This document shows, piece after piece, positions 16,458-25,004 of a stretch of DNA of 64,000 bases (the stretch's first letter is position 1; every line of letters starts with the position of its first letter). The notes beneath the pieces are model-generated. The model saw only the letters and a list, made by a program, of their open reading frames with translations, was not told the origin of the DNA and ran no database searches. Made by a program: the position numbers and the translations under genes. The stretch is from contig DBTU01000047.1 in NCBI GenBank assembly GCA_002307215.1, forward strand, positions 1-64,000. Reading direction: 5' to 3'. Source of the stretch: Lachnoclostridium sp. UBA1308. GTDB taxonomy: Bacteria; Bacillota; Clostridia; Lachnospirales; Lachnospiraceae.

Positions 16458-17480
16458 TTATTCTGTATCCGAAATTGTTGTTTTAGCTATCTTCTTTTTC
16501 TTAAAAAGCATGATAATCAGTCCCAAGAATATGGTGGCTGCTAATGTAATGGTACCTCCCAAAACACCGGATACTCCTGTTCCCAGATGCTTCTTATCTT
16601 CACCTTCAAAGGAATAATCCGGCATTACTGCTGTCTTATCCTGAAGCTCCTGAATCGCAGTATGGTTACCGGAATTACCGGTGAGCTCCTGTCCGCCGGT
16701 AATTCCGTGGATTGCCCACTCTAATCCGTCGGGATTATTTGATGCAAAATAGGATAAAAATCCTCCAGTGATGACTGTAGCCAATGCAAATACAATCAAC
16801 ACCCTTCTCACAGAACTTTTGATAGCCTTTTGATATAAAGCACCTGTAATAATCTCCGCCCTTGCTTTATACACAAAACACAGTACTGCTCCGGTGATTA
16901 CACCCTCCACAATACCGATTGCAAGATGGATTGGTTGCATTAATAATAAAAATGCCGTAATGGGTAGATTCGTTATTCCGGATGCCGTTGTCTCCAATAC
17001 GACGCAAAAAGCTCCAAGCTGTAATCCAAAAACAACAGAAAGTATGGAGGCAACGCTCAGCTTTTTTGGGGTAACAGTCCTTCTTAAGATTCTCTTATAA
17101 ATTAAGGGATATGCTACAAAGCAAGACAGCACTCCCATATTGAAAATATTGCAGCCAAGTGCCAATAAGCCACCATCACCAAAGAATAAGGCCTGAATGA
17201 TCAAAACCGATGTAATCGAAAGGAATGCAGCAAAAGGACCGAGTATCGCTGCAAGTAAGATACCTCCACCAATATGACCGCTAGAGCCGGTTCCGGGTAT
17301 CGTAAAATTTATCATTTGCGCCGCAAATACAAAAGCTCCCATGACTCCCATCATCGGTATTTTATTGCTGTTTAAATCTGTATCTTTTATCATCTTAATA
17401 CTATACCCGACAGCTCCTGCCGATACCACTGCCATTGTAGTGCCGACAGCCGCCGACACTAACGAATCAGACATATGCAT
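16458..17480 (-). CDS. ECF nickel transporter substrate-binding fusion NikMN (CbiM-CbiN)
   Basis: A 340-aa fusion. The N-terminal part starts MHMSDSLVSAAVGTTM, where the His-2 following Met is the metal ligand invariant in CbiM/NikM proteins; LGCNIFNMGVLSCFVAYPLI and GGHIGGG-like segments follow. The C-terminal part has FASNNPDGLEWAIHGITGG, the CbiN/NikN loop, between two membrane helices. ATG 17480 is set by GAGAGGTTATT and by the required Met-His N-terminus. The upstream 16 codons belong to a leader repeat also found before larB and the ligase gene. It is in line with larB. Confidence 0.93.
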   Translation of the reverse strand: MHMSDSLVSAAVGTTMAVVSAGAVGYSIKMIKDTDLNSNKIPMMGVMGAFVFAAQMINFTIPGTGSSGHIGGGILLAAILGPFAAFLSITSVLIIQALFFGDGGLLALGCNIFNMGVLSCFVAYPLIYKRILRRTVTPKKLSVASILSVVFGLQLGAFCVVLETTASGITNLPITAFLLLMQPIHLAIGIVEGVITGAVLCFVYKARAEIITGALYQKAIKSSVRRVLIVFALATVITGGFLSYFASNNPDGLEWAIHGITGGQELTGNSGNHTAIQELQDKTAVMPDYSFEGEDKKHLGTGVSGVLGGTITLAATIFLGLIIMLFKKKKIAKTTISDTE

Positions 17481-17530
17481 AATAACCTCTCTTCTGCCAT
17501 TATCACTTGATTTTGGACACCTGCACAAAT
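17481..17530 (-). repeat. Leader repeat, family D copy 3 (before nikMN)
   Basis: Aligned without gaps to the larB leader it keeps the terminal GAGGTTATTATG, the GGC box and the outer ATTTGTGC box. It is the most diverged of the three copies. Confidence 0.5.
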
Positions 17531-17570
17531 TTTCTGTGTAATCATTTCGCGAACCGGCAACAACTACTTG

Positions 17571-18314
17571 CTATTTCTCAGCGATCCGATTAATCTGCGT
17601 TGCTATATAGCCTGCACCAAATCCATTATCAATATTGACAACTGCAAGTCCCTCAGCGCAAGAATTGAGCATCGCAAGTAGTGCTGAAACTCCGTGAAAG
17701 CTTGCACCATAGCCGATTGAGGTCGGAACTGCAATCACAGGTTTATCAACCAGTCCGGCAACGACGCTCCCCAGTGCTCCTTCCATGCCTGCAACCGCTA
17801 TCACACAGTTTGCTTCCCGTAGATCGTCAAGCTTTGATATCAGACGGTGAATTCCGGCTACACCCACATCATAAATCCGGAGGACTCTGCTACCGAAGAA
17901 TTCCGCTGTCTGAGCCGCTTCCTCCGCTACTGCAATATCGGCTGTTCCACCCGTACATACAGCAATACATCCTATTCCCTGTCTGCTTTCTGACTGTATC
18001 TTAAGTATTCCTGATAACGAATCATACGTTACCATAGGAAGTACCTCTTTCACCTTCTCATATTGCTCCTTGGATGCCCTGGTTCCGAGCACATTCTTAT
18101 CTCTCTCATAGAAATTCTGAAAAATGCTTACAAGATGATCCATGGATTTACCGGCACAAAAGACCGCTTCCCCAAAGCCCGAACGAAGTTCTCTGTGATG
18201 ATCCAGCTTAGCGAACCCCAGATCTTCATAGGGTAGCTTTTTTAAAAGCTCCTCTGCAGCTGTAATCGAAATTTCATTGTTTTTTACCTGTTCTAATAAT
18301 CCGTGTATATCCAT
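17571..18314 (-). CDS. larB: Pyridinium-3,5-biscarboxylic acid mononucleotide synthase LarB
   Basis: LarB carboxylates and hydrolyses nicotinic acid adenine dinucleotide in the first step of nickel-pincer cofactor synthesis. The 247-aa protein has an N-terminal helical part (ELRSGFGEAVFCAGK) and a C-terminal PurE-like domain with ICTGGTADIAVAEEAAQ-type and VIAVAGMEGALGSVVAGLV motifs. ATG 18314 follows GGAGGTTATT. It heads a unit with nikMN, nikQ and nikO. LarE, which adds sulfur, and LarA, the racemase, are not in this window. Confidence 0.92.
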   Translation of the reverse strand: MDIHGLLEQVKNNEISITAAEELLKKLPYEDLGFAKLDHHRELRSGFGEAVFCAGKSMDHLVSIFQNFYERDKNVLGTRASKEQYEKVKEVLPMVTYDSLSGILKIQSESRQGIGCIAVCTGGTADIAVAEEAAQTAEFFGSRVLRIYDVGVAGIHRLISKLDDLREANCVIAVAGMEGALGSVVAGLVDKPVIAVPTSIGYGASFHGVSALLAMLNSCAEGLAVVNIDNGFGAGYIATQINRIAEK

Positions 18315-18363
18315 AATAACCTCCATTCCGCCGCAAACCTGCGAATTTGTGCAGCAGCACAAA
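18315..18363 (-). repeat. Leader repeat, family D copy 1 (before larB)
   Basis: On the minus strand TTTGTGC-tgct-GCACAAA forms a hairpin, CGCA-ggtt-TGCG a second, and AATGGAGG the ribosome site. It matches the leader of the O-antigen-ligase-like gene at roughly 80% over about 50 bp with no gaps. Confidence 0.7.
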
Positions 18364-18410
18364 ATACATAAATAGTATTCCTTATAATCAATGCTTCAAA
18401 ACCAGTAACA

Positions 18411-18464
18411 TGAAAAATCATGAAGAAACGATAGCTGTTCTCAGCTATCAGAATCTTCATGATT
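18411..18464 (-). terminator. Terminator-like hairpin after the DUF3842 gene
   Basis: AATCATGAAGA/TCTTCATGATT (18416-18426/18454-18464) encloses GATAGCTG/CAGCTATC (18430-18437/18442-18449). On the minus strand TTTTTCATG follows, so it can end the DUF3842 transcript before larB. Two shorter hairpins (18527-18543, 18552-18565) lie nearer the stop. Confidence 0.65.
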
Positions 18465-18598
18465 CTCAATACACTTTATTATAGATAATCCGAAAAAAAA
18501 TGATTTGTAATAATTCATATCATTAACAGCTGTCATTCTGACAGCATAATCTGATACTTCAGTATCTGACCTAACTACGATATGTCATTTGTCATTTT

Positions 18599-19039
18599 CT
18601 ATTCGGTTTTACTTAAATGTTCCATAACCATCTTAACGGCATGATCAATATAGCTTTCTGTTGTAATTCCAAGGTCCGCAGCTATCATAATGTTGCATCG
18701 GTTCAGCGGTATCAATATCTTCAAAGCAGGGCAGGAACTGACTGCTTCGGCTATACCGGGTGTCAACTCACCCAACATTGAATTAGCTGCGATAATAGCG
18801 ATCGGCCCCATGATAATCTGTGATTTACTAACCGTATGGACAATAGCATTCTCACCGGTAGCACCAATATCAGCCCCAACCTTAATCATGTTATTGGTAG
18901 CGGTTGAATTTGTACCTAAAGCACAGATTGTGATGCCTTTATCCTTATCAATCTGCTTTCTCAGCTTACTGATAATACTTTTTCCGATTCCACCACCCTG
19001 ACCATCGATTACCGTTATCATAAAATCCTTATAATCCAT
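18599..19039 (-). CDS. DUF3842 family protein
   Basis: A 146-aa protein of a family common in Clostridia but without known function. It reads MITVIDGQGGGIGKSIISKL, a glycine-rich loop resembling a nucleotide-binding turn, and later VHTVSKSQIIMGPIAIIAAN, SMLGELTPGIAEAVSS and ILIPLNRCNIMIA. ATG 19039 has AGGAG 7 nt before it; an internal ATG at 19021, where relatives usually begin, is an alternative start after AAGGATTTT. It is transcribed toward larB and followed by hairpins. Confidence 0.85.
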   Translation of the reverse strand: MDYKDFMITVIDGQGGGIGKSIISKLRKQIDKDKGITICALGTNSTATNNMIKVGADIGATGENAIVHTVSKSQIIMGPIAIIAANSMLGELTPGIAEAVSSCPALKILIPLNRCNIMIAADLGITTESYIDHAVKMVMEHLSKTE

Positions 19040-19191
19040 TACCACTCTCCTGAACTATCAATGCTACTGTGCATATTACCTTTAGCTATTATATATGCTT
19101 ATCAACGAATTATCCAGAACTTTTTTATTCTTTCCGAAGTATTCTTACTGGAATTTTATTCTGTCAATGCTACGTCAATTTAAAAATGGCT

Positions 19192-20904
19192 TTAATAAGA
19201 ATTTGAGACTTCGATTTTGAGTGTGGCAGTTAGTTTGCCGCAGGTTGCGGTTATTGTTGCCTTTCCTTTCGCTATCGGGGTAACAATTCCATCAGCATCT
19301 ACTTTAATTATCTTTTCATCACTAGATGTATATACTACCTTATCGGATGTGTTGTATGGTTCAATATATAGGTAATCATTTAATGAATCGCTGGAATAAT
19401 CATTGTCAAGATAATAGTAACCGGTCAGAGCACCTGAATCATCCGTATCAAAGGAATATTCATCAAAGCTGAAACTGGTTGCCGGAACGGCATTAACTAC
19501 AACGTTTATCGTAACACTAAATATTCCACAGGTTGCTGTCAGGGTGGCACTTCCTGCCGCTACCGTGGTAATATTACCTGCCTCGTCAATCTTCACAACA
19601 TTTTCATCACTTGAGCTGTATGTGATAAGAGATGTTGTATAGTAAGGCTCAATATTCAAGTAATCTTTTATATAATATGTGGAATAATTAACATTTAAAT
19701 CCATGGAGAGGGTAGGAATACCATCTTTCGCTTCCAGAGAGCCCTCTGAGTAATTGAATGCAGTTACCGGATATTCTTTTACTGTGACTGTTACTGTACC
19801 CAACTTTGTGGTTTTGTTATTCTTATCTTCATATACAGTGATTTTTGTCGATCCTATACCAATTGCATTAATTTTGCAATAAGAAGAACCATATACATCA
19901 TCAACCTTTTCAAAAGAAACAATGCTACTGTCCTCTGCTGTTGCATAATAGTAAGAATTATAATCAAAAAATTTAATGTTAAACTCACCAGTCAAGCTGG
20001 CCGAAGTGTTAATGGCCATATCAAATGAAGTTTTTTCATCAACAGAAGCACTAACCACCTTTATAGTGATAGAACCGGTCTTTATTGTTTTCTTGTTATA
20101 AGTCTCTGTTACGGAAATTTTGGTGGTTCCTAATTTAACTCCGATAACACCGCCGTTTTTATCTACTTTTGCTATCTTCGTATTCTCGGATTTGTATTTA
20201 TAAACCACCTTATCTTTTTCATTTTCATTTACATAAACTAACGGTACATAATAATTTACATCTTTAGAAACCGGAACCTCTAGGACTTTTCCCGAGATCT
20301 CAGTATTTACAACCTTCACCTTTACGGTTCCAATTTTTTTCGTCTTACCCTTTAGCTTCTGTGTCACAGTTATGGATGCACTTCCAAGCTTTATACCGAA
20401 GGCATGCCCATATTTATCTACCTTGACTACTTTTGAATTTGAGGTTTTATAAGTATAAGTGGCATCATGATTCGCATAATTGATATTAACCCATGAATAT
20501 CCGCTTATACCGACCTTAAACTCCTTATCCACATTCGCCTCTACCACACTGAGCGCAACAGTACCAAGCTTTGTAACAACACCGTTAATACTCTCACTCA
20601 CATTGATTTTCGTTTTACCATAGGTGATTCCGTATATATAACCGATTTTATCTACAGTTGCTATCTTTTCATTTTCTGATTTGAACGTATATTCTGCACT
20701 TTCATTATAATTATCTATTCCGATATATTGGGGCGAACAGTTGATTCCGGTTTCAATCTTCGTTGAAGTCAGCTTTGCCTGCTCCTCTGCAGCGAATACT
20801 TCCTTCGCTGTTAATGCTCCAACCCCCGGTATAAGACTGAATATGGTGGGTGCCAGTAATGAAATAATAGTTAGTATTGCAATTCTTTTTTTTATCTTGT
20901 TCAT
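19192..20904 (-). CDS. Secreted protein with bacterial Ig-like (BIG2-type) repeats
   Basis: A 570-aa exported protein. A signal peptide (MNKIKKRIAILTIISLL... ending near VFAAEE) is followed by several repeats of about 85-90 residues. Each repeat carries the BIG2 signature, for example KIATVDKIGYIYGITYGKTK, VVKVDKYGHAFGIKLG, IAKVDKNGGVIGVKLG and VVKIDEAGNITTVAAG. No LPxTG, SLH or enzyme domain is seen, so its attachment and partner are unknown. ATG 20904 is placed by GAAAGGGGAATTC. An O-antigen-ligase-like gene lies upstream in the same direction. Confidence 0.87.
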   Translation of the reverse strand: MNKIKKRIAILTIISLLAPTIFSLIPGVGALTAKEVFAAEEQAKLTSTKIETGINCSPQYIGIDNYNESAEYTFKSENEKIATVDKIGYIYGITYGKTKINVSESINGVVTKLGTVALSVVEANVDKEFKVGISGYSWVNINYANHDATYTYKTSNSKVVKVDKYGHAFGIKLGSASITVTQKLKGKTKKIGTVKVKVVNTEISGKVLEVPVSKDVNYYVPLVYVNENEKDKVVYKYKSENTKIAKVDKNGGVIGVKLGTTKISVTETYNKKTIKTGSITIKVVSASVDEKTSFDMAINTSASLTGEFNIKFFDYNSYYYATAEDSSIVSFEKVDDVYGSSYCKINAIGIGSTKITVYEDKNNKTTKLGTVTVTVKEYPVTAFNYSEGSLEAKDGIPTLSMDLNVNYSTYYIKDYLNIEPYYTTSLITYSSSDENVVKIDEAGNITTVAAGSATLTATCGIFSVTINVVVNAVPATSFSFDEYSFDTDDSGALTGYYYLDNDYSSDSLNDYLYIEPYNTSDKVVYTSSDEKIIKVDADGIVTPIAKGKATITATCGKLTATLKIEVSNSY

Positions 20905-20977
20905 GAATTCCCCTTTCATACACTATGTAGTATCTATGAGTATAGTGAACCTCTAGCATTAAGTCAACTTATAAATA

Positions 20978-22804
20978 CTATTTTATTCCATGATTCCCTT
21001 TTATCTGATAATTAATATCCATGCCTAATCCCAACATAACGACAAATAAGGGCGTGGTCTGAATGGAAGAATCATTAAAAAATCCGCTGACCATAAAGCT
21101 CACCGTCGCAATAAAGCATCCAAATCCCATTCGCTCCTTTAGGCTTGACAATGTGATTCTTTTATAGATGCGAATCGATTGAAGCAGATAAATCAGATAA
21201 AAAGCAATCAATGCAATCAGTGAGATCATACCGGTCTGAACCCCTGTCATCAGATACATGTTGTGCGGTCTCTCAATTAATGTTACAGGCGTTTTACAAT
21301 TATTTGCTTTTCCAACATAATCTGATTGAGGAAAAACATAAAGAAAGGTATCCGGTCCTGTTCCAATCAATAAGGTGTCTTTAACTATTGGTATGGTACG
21401 GGACCATATATATCCCCTTCCTGACCCAATATCCTCCAAACCTTTTATCCCAAATTGCTCGATTTTGATTAGGTGATCCCTTTTACCAAAATCATTTATA
21501 TAAATATAACCATCCGTTTCATCCTGATAAAACTTCCATGTAATTTTATTGATTTCGCAAAAGATATAATCCTTACCCTCTAAATTTTGAATACGAAAAG
21601 AAACATTTTCAAAATTATTCATCATCAAATGATTCGATTCTGTATTATAGCTATCGGTAATGTCCTTTCCACTTGCATTAAATATAAGCGATGCACTACT
21701 ATCGTCATCCCCGGTTATGGAAACTGTAATCCCTTCTCCCTCCATAACGATAAAGACACCCTGCTCCTTTGTTAAGATTTCATCAAGAGTCGGTATCTCC
21801 TGATCATCCCCAAAGGACTTAATCGTTCCCTTTAATTTTTTCATATACCTAAAATCATTAAAAGAATCAATTACAGTGAAGAGCAAAATACTACAGATCA
21901 TTATGATAATACATTGCTTCCATCTGCAGATCAGTAACATTCCATGAAAGATTGCAAGAACGATAAGTGACACGGCAAGTGCCAATAACCCCGTTCTGGA
22001 GTAAGTTTTAAAGAGAAGTATCGTGAGCAAAACGATAAGTATGGATATGCCTATTCGTTCTCGTTCGCTCAAAATTTTAGGTTTCTTATGCTCGAATTTA
22101 TCAGAATCCGGAAGTAACAGAGTGATCAGGAATGGAATTACCATCGCCAGATATACGGACGTAAAATTAGGATTAAACAAGGTAAGAGATACGGCATTAT
22201 TCGATAGGTATGATTTCATATTACCTATATAAGCCATCCAGTCTGTATGAGGAATAACGAGCTTCTGAATCCACCTGTTGTACAGCAAATCCATACCTAT
22301 CATCTGGAACGAACCAATGATACCAATGATAGCAAGGGATATAAGAAAAGCCTTTAAAATGGATCTATAATCTTCTTCTTTCTTCTCCATCTGATAGGTG
22401 TAAATCAGCATGATGAGGTACCCCAGCAGAATAAAAATGTTCTCAAAATGCTCCATGCCTCCTGTTATTGAGCTTTTCGACTGAACGGAGAAGATGGTTG
22501 ATATGATAGCAAGAACCGCAAAAATTCCAAGGAAAAGGCTGGATCTCATGCTTTTAATAGAACTCTTCTTAAGTAATATATAGGGTATTATTATAATGAA
22601 TGATGCGAAAGATACGAAAAGAAATGCACAGCTTTTATAATAGGAGAAAAAGTCATGAACCACATCAAAATCGGAATTCCAGCTATAGTTCGATAATCCG
22701 GTATCATAACTGATCAAACGTACGACAAAGGGTAATACTGCTATCACCAGAATAATTGGAAGCAGTAAATCATTAAATTTCTTTTTCCTCTTTTGTTGTC
22801 CCAT
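20978..22804 (-). CDS. O-antigen ligase (Wzy_C-like) polytopic membrane protein
   Basis: A 608-aa integral membrane protein with about a dozen hydrophobic helices. The Wzy_C-like core is SRTGLLALAVSLIVLAIFHG, and later GRGYIWSRTIPIVKDTLLIG, GTGPDTFLYVFPQSDY and ERPHNMYLMTGVQTG, the conserved R/H-bearing periplasmic-type loops. An unusually large soluble segment (about residues 335-455) interrupts it. In a Gram-positive it probably acts on cell-surface glycans rather than on lipopolysaccharide. ATG 22804 is set by ATGGAGATTTAT inside a leader repeat, and a promoter lies at 22944-22972. Confidence 0.83.
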   Translation of the reverse strand: MGQQKRKKKFNDLLLPIILVIAVLPFVVRLISYDTGLSNYSWNSDFDVVHDFFSYYKSCAFLFVSFASFIIIIPYILLKKSSIKSMRSSLFLGIFAVLAIISTIFSVQSKSSITGGMEHFENIFILLGYLIMLIYTYQMEKKEEDYRSILKAFLISLAIIGIIGSFQMIGMDLLYNRWIQKLVIPHTDWMAYIGNMKSYLSNNAVSLTLFNPNFTSVYLAMVIPFLITLLLPDSDKFEHKKPKILSERERIGISILIVLLTILLFKTYSRTGLLALAVSLIVLAIFHGMLLICRWKQCIIIMICSILLFTVIDSFNDFRYMKKLKGTIKSFGDDQEIPTLDEILTKEQGVFIVMEGEGITVSITGDDDSSASLIFNASGKDITDSYNTESNHLMMNNFENVSFRIQNLEGKDYIFCEINKITWKFYQDETDGYIYINDFGKRDHLIKIEQFGIKGLEDIGSGRGYIWSRTIPIVKDTLLIGTGPDTFLYVFPQSDYVGKANNCKTPVTLIERPHNMYLMTGVQTGMISLIALIAFYLIYLLQSIRIYKRITLSSLKERMGFGCFIATVSFMVSGFFNDSSIQTTPLFVVMLGLGMDINYQIKGNHGIK

Positions 22805-22857
22805 ATAAATCTCCATTCTGCCACAAACCTGCGAATTTGGGCGATAGCACAAATTTG
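22805..22857 (-). repeat. Leader repeat, family D copy 2 (before the ligase-like gene)
   Basis: Matches the larB leader with about nine or ten differences over roughly 50 bp and no gaps. The small hairpin CGCA-ggtt-TGTG keeps pairing through a G-U change, and AATGGAG ends the unit. Confidence 0.7.
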
Positions 22858-22943
22858 CCGAGTGAAATTGTTCTTTATTTCGCTCTACGGATCTCCCGAT
22901 TCTGCCTAGCGGGGCAAAATAAATATGATATCAAATCAAAGAT

Positions 22944-22972
22944 ATATTAAGCTACTTTCCTTGTCTAGGCAA
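22944..22972 (-). promoter_or_regulatory. Putative promoter of the ligase-like gene
   Basis: On the minus strand TTGCCT (22972-22967), 17 bp, TAATAT (22949-22944). It leaves a leader of about 130 nt. Confidence 0.45.
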
Positions 22973-22988
22973 GAAAATCCTTTTATCG

Positions 22989-23226
22989 TTAAGGTGCAAC
23001 AATGTTACTTGCAATCACAAATCCGTATCCGGTGACACAGTTAGCAGCAAAGCCTGACTGCCAGATAATACGATGATTTGTCAGTTTCAATTGAAGTGGC
23101 GTGGTCTCTGCTCCCGCATTGAGTGCAATGAGAATCCGTTCTTCTTCCTGATAGCGTTCAAATACATAAAGTTTTGATTTCTTCTCCGCTTTTTGTGTCA
23201 GGTATTCTTCAGCAGATAATCCAAAT
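22989..23226 (-). pseudogene. C-terminal remnant of an alpha-amylase-family (GH13-like) glycosidase
   Basis: One open minus-strand frame reads KLYVFERYQEEERILIALNA, then LQLKLTNHRIIWQSGF and TGYGFVIASNIVAP before TAA 22989. FERYxEEExILIALNAG is how the C-terminal beta domain of alpha-glucosidases and neopullulanases starts, and GYGFVI how it ends. There is no start codon, ribosome site or catalytic barrel, so this is the tail of a lost gene. It fills most of the gap between the HD-GYP and ligase-like genes. Confidence 0.65.
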
Positions 23227-23246
23227 TATCCGTAACATTTAATACC

Positions 23247-24272
23247 TTAAATCATCCTCAACACTTTGATATTATTGTCCTTAGACATATCCAAATACTG
23301 CGAATTCGTATACAGAATAGGACTTGTAATATCCTGCGGGGGGACGAATACAATTTCACCGATATCTCCGTTGCTTAACTGCACCTTATTGCCGACATAA
23401 AGTGGGGCAATATGTATCAGAAAAGTATAAAGAATTGTGTAGTCAAAAAGTCTTACCCCTTCATTTAAAAACATTTCAAAGGAGTCAAAGGGTGATACTT
23501 TACTCTTATAGATTCGATTCTGCGTCATGGCATCAAAAACATCTGCAATTGATATAATCTTTGCAAATAAATTAATGGATTCTCCTTTATATCCATATGG
23601 ATAACCAGATCCATCCATCCGTTCATGATGTAAAAGCACTGCTTCCTTAATCTCCGAATGAAATTCCGACATATCCTTAATGATTTCATAACCCAGAAAA
23701 GGATGCTTTTTCATTATTTCAAATTCCTCTTTATCGAGTATGCCCTTCTTATTCAAAATCTGCTCCGGGATTTTTGTCTTTCCAATATCATGAATCAGGC
23801 TGGCACTGACCAGATCACAGATCTTCTCTTTGTGCATTCCGAGCCAGTTCCCAATCATCATGGAATAAAATGCCGTATTAACACAATGGATATAGGTATA
23901 TTCATCATTTGTACGAATTTTGCTCAGACAAAAAATGATATAATCAATATCCGATATATTTTTATAAATCTGATTTGTCAAACAGAGAGTGATTTTCTCA
24001 ATGCTATCATAGCTACCAAGAGTCACACTTAGCAGCAGTTCCTTCATCTGCAAAATATATTCTTTATATTTCTTATTAAATCTGGTATATCTCTTGTTGT
24101 TTTCCATTGCCTCATAAATTTTTACTTCATATATACCAAAACCAATAAGTTTATTTTTAATATAATCGTTCATGACTGTGTTTTTCGAAGCCAATACAGT
24201 TCCGTTCTCGTTATAAACATCTGCAGATAAAATTTCTCCCTCATTACAATTAACCGTATAAACTGATTTCAT
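23247..24272 (-). CDS. HD-GYP domain protein (probable c-di-GMP phosphodiesterase)
   Basis: A 341-aa cytoplasmic protein. A variable N-terminal region of about 110 residues precedes an HD-GYP domain with HCVNTAFYS, SLIHDIGKTKIP, KKHPFLGYEI, LLHHERMDGSGYPYG and SIADVFDAMT, so all the metal ligands and the GYP signature are present. Such domains linearise and cleave c-di-GMP. A short C-terminal domain (VGNKVQLSNGDIGEIVFVPP) follows. ATG 24272 is preferred because ATG 24284 is itself part of the ribosome site ATGGAGGAG. A promoter, c-di-GMP-I aptamer and terminator lie upstream, which suggests feedback by its own substrate. Confidence 0.92.
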   Translation of the reverse strand: MKSVYTVNCNEGEILSADVYNENGTVLASKNTVMNDYIKNKLIGFGIYEVKIYEAMENNKRYTRFNKKYKEYILQMKELLLSVTLGSYDSIEKITLCLTNQIYKNISDIDYIIFCLSKIRTNDEYTYIHCVNTAFYSMMIGNWLGMHKEKICDLVSASLIHDIGKTKIPEQILNKKGILDKEEFEIMKKHPFLGYEIIKDMSEFHSEIKEAVLLHHERMDGSGYPYGYKGESINLFAKIISIADVFDAMTQNRIYKSKVSPFDSFEMFLNEGVRLFDYTILYTFLIHIAPLYVGNKVQLSNGDIGEIVFVPPQDITSPILYTNSQYLDMSKDNNIKVLRMI

Positions 24273-24277
24273 ATTCT

Positions 24278-24374
24278 CCTCCATTCCTGCGCATACTTTC
24301 TGTGCTTATGAAGCTTGTGCCAAGGATTTCGCAGGCATTTCTATGTAAGTGAAAGATTCGAAAAATCTTTCACT
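24278..24374 (-). repeat. Leader repeat, copy B (before the HD-GYP gene)
   Basis: Minus-strand order: a hairpin AGTGAAAGATT/AATCTTTCACT, GCCTGCG, the core GCACAAGCTTCATAAGCACA, then GTATGCGCAGGAATGGAGG. Copy A before frr has the same blocks in the same order. Confidence 0.7.
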
Positions 24375-24423
24375 TTTCTCTCTAGGGTGATTAGAATAAT
24401 TACGTCATGATATGTGGCAGCCC

Positions 24424-24459
24424 AAAAAAAGAACAGACAATTGGCTCTGTCTGTTCTTT
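24424..24459 (-). terminator. Riboswitch-associated terminator before the HD-GYP gene
   Basis: AAAGAACAGACA (24428-24439) and TGTCTGTTCTTT (24448-24459) form a 12-bp perfect stem. On the minus strand it runs into seven T residues. It lies directly after the c-di-GMP aptamer. Confidence 0.88.
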
Positions 24460-24479
24460 AATATTTTCGTATTAAAAAC

Positions 24480-24558
24480 AGCAACCAGACAATCCTAGCA
24501 CTTCTTGCCTTAGACTCATGGCTTTGCGTCCCCACTTTTCAATGAGTTTGCTCAATAT
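24480..24558 (-). promoter_or_regulatory. c-di-GMP-I (GEMM-I) riboswitch aptamer
   Basis: Minus-strand blocks in order: GAGCAAACTC, a GAAA-capped stem, TGGGGACGCAAAGCCATGAG, TCTAAGGC and GCTAGGATTGTCTGGTTGC. These are the GEMM-I consensus elements. The terminator at 24424-24459 and the HD-GYP gene follow. It is similar to the copy at 13066-13150. Confidence 0.9.
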
Positions 24559-24582
24559 TTTTTTTGCATCCAATAAGACATA

Positions 24583-24611
24583 ATTATATACTATTCTACA
24601 TAATATGACAA
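24583..24611 (-). promoter_or_regulatory. SigA promoter of the riboswitch-HD-GYP unit
   Basis: On the minus strand TTGTCA (24611-24606), 17 bp, TATAAT (24588-24583). Transcription would start about 20 nt before the aptamer. Confidence 0.75.
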
Positions 24612-24866
24612 CCATAAAATGGATATATTATATATTTCTTATATGGTCGTGAAAAGGAGTCCTGATATTCTAAAGCATACTGATTTTTAAGAAACGCAGC
24701 ATAAAAATTTTTATTCATCCTAATATAATAAATCATTTGATTTTCATCCTTTTCAATTCATAGGTAATCATTTACAAGCAAAAAAATATATCATATATCT
24801 TCGCTCTATTCTATTAAAATTAATTAGCTTCTGATGAAAAAGTACAATTGTTGCTCAACATCTGCA
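24612..24866. other. AT-rich spacer, no recognised feature
   Basis: This stretch between the HD-GYP promoter and the tRNA terminator has no ORF with a ribosome site, no strong hairpin and no repeat that I can see. Confidence 0.5.
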
Positions 24867-24900
24867 CAACAAAAAAGAGACACACAATTATGTCTCTTTC
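24867..24900 (-). terminator. Terminator of tRNA-Glu
   Basis: AAAGAGACA (24874-24882) pairs with TGTCTCTTT (24891-24899); on the minus strand six T residues follow the stem. Confidence 0.85.
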
Positions 24901-24915
24901 TATCGATACTTAAAG

Positions 24916-24987
24916 CAGCGCGTAGGGGAATCGAACCCCTGATTCCGCCGTGAGAGGGCGGCGTCTTAACCCCTTGACCAACGCGCC
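24916..24987 (-). tRNA. tRNA-Glu (anticodon CTC)
   Basis: The minus strand folds as a 72-nt tRNA: acceptor GGCGCGT, D arm TTGGTCAAGGGGTTAAGAC, anticodon stem CCGCC with loop CTCTCAC (anticodon CTC, reading GAG), and T arm GGGGTTCGATTCCCC. The 1-72 pair is G-U rather than the usual G-C. CCA is not encoded. A terminator follows and a promoter-like site precedes. Confidence 0.93.
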
Positions 24988-25004
24988 TTAAGAACAATAT
25001 TTAT

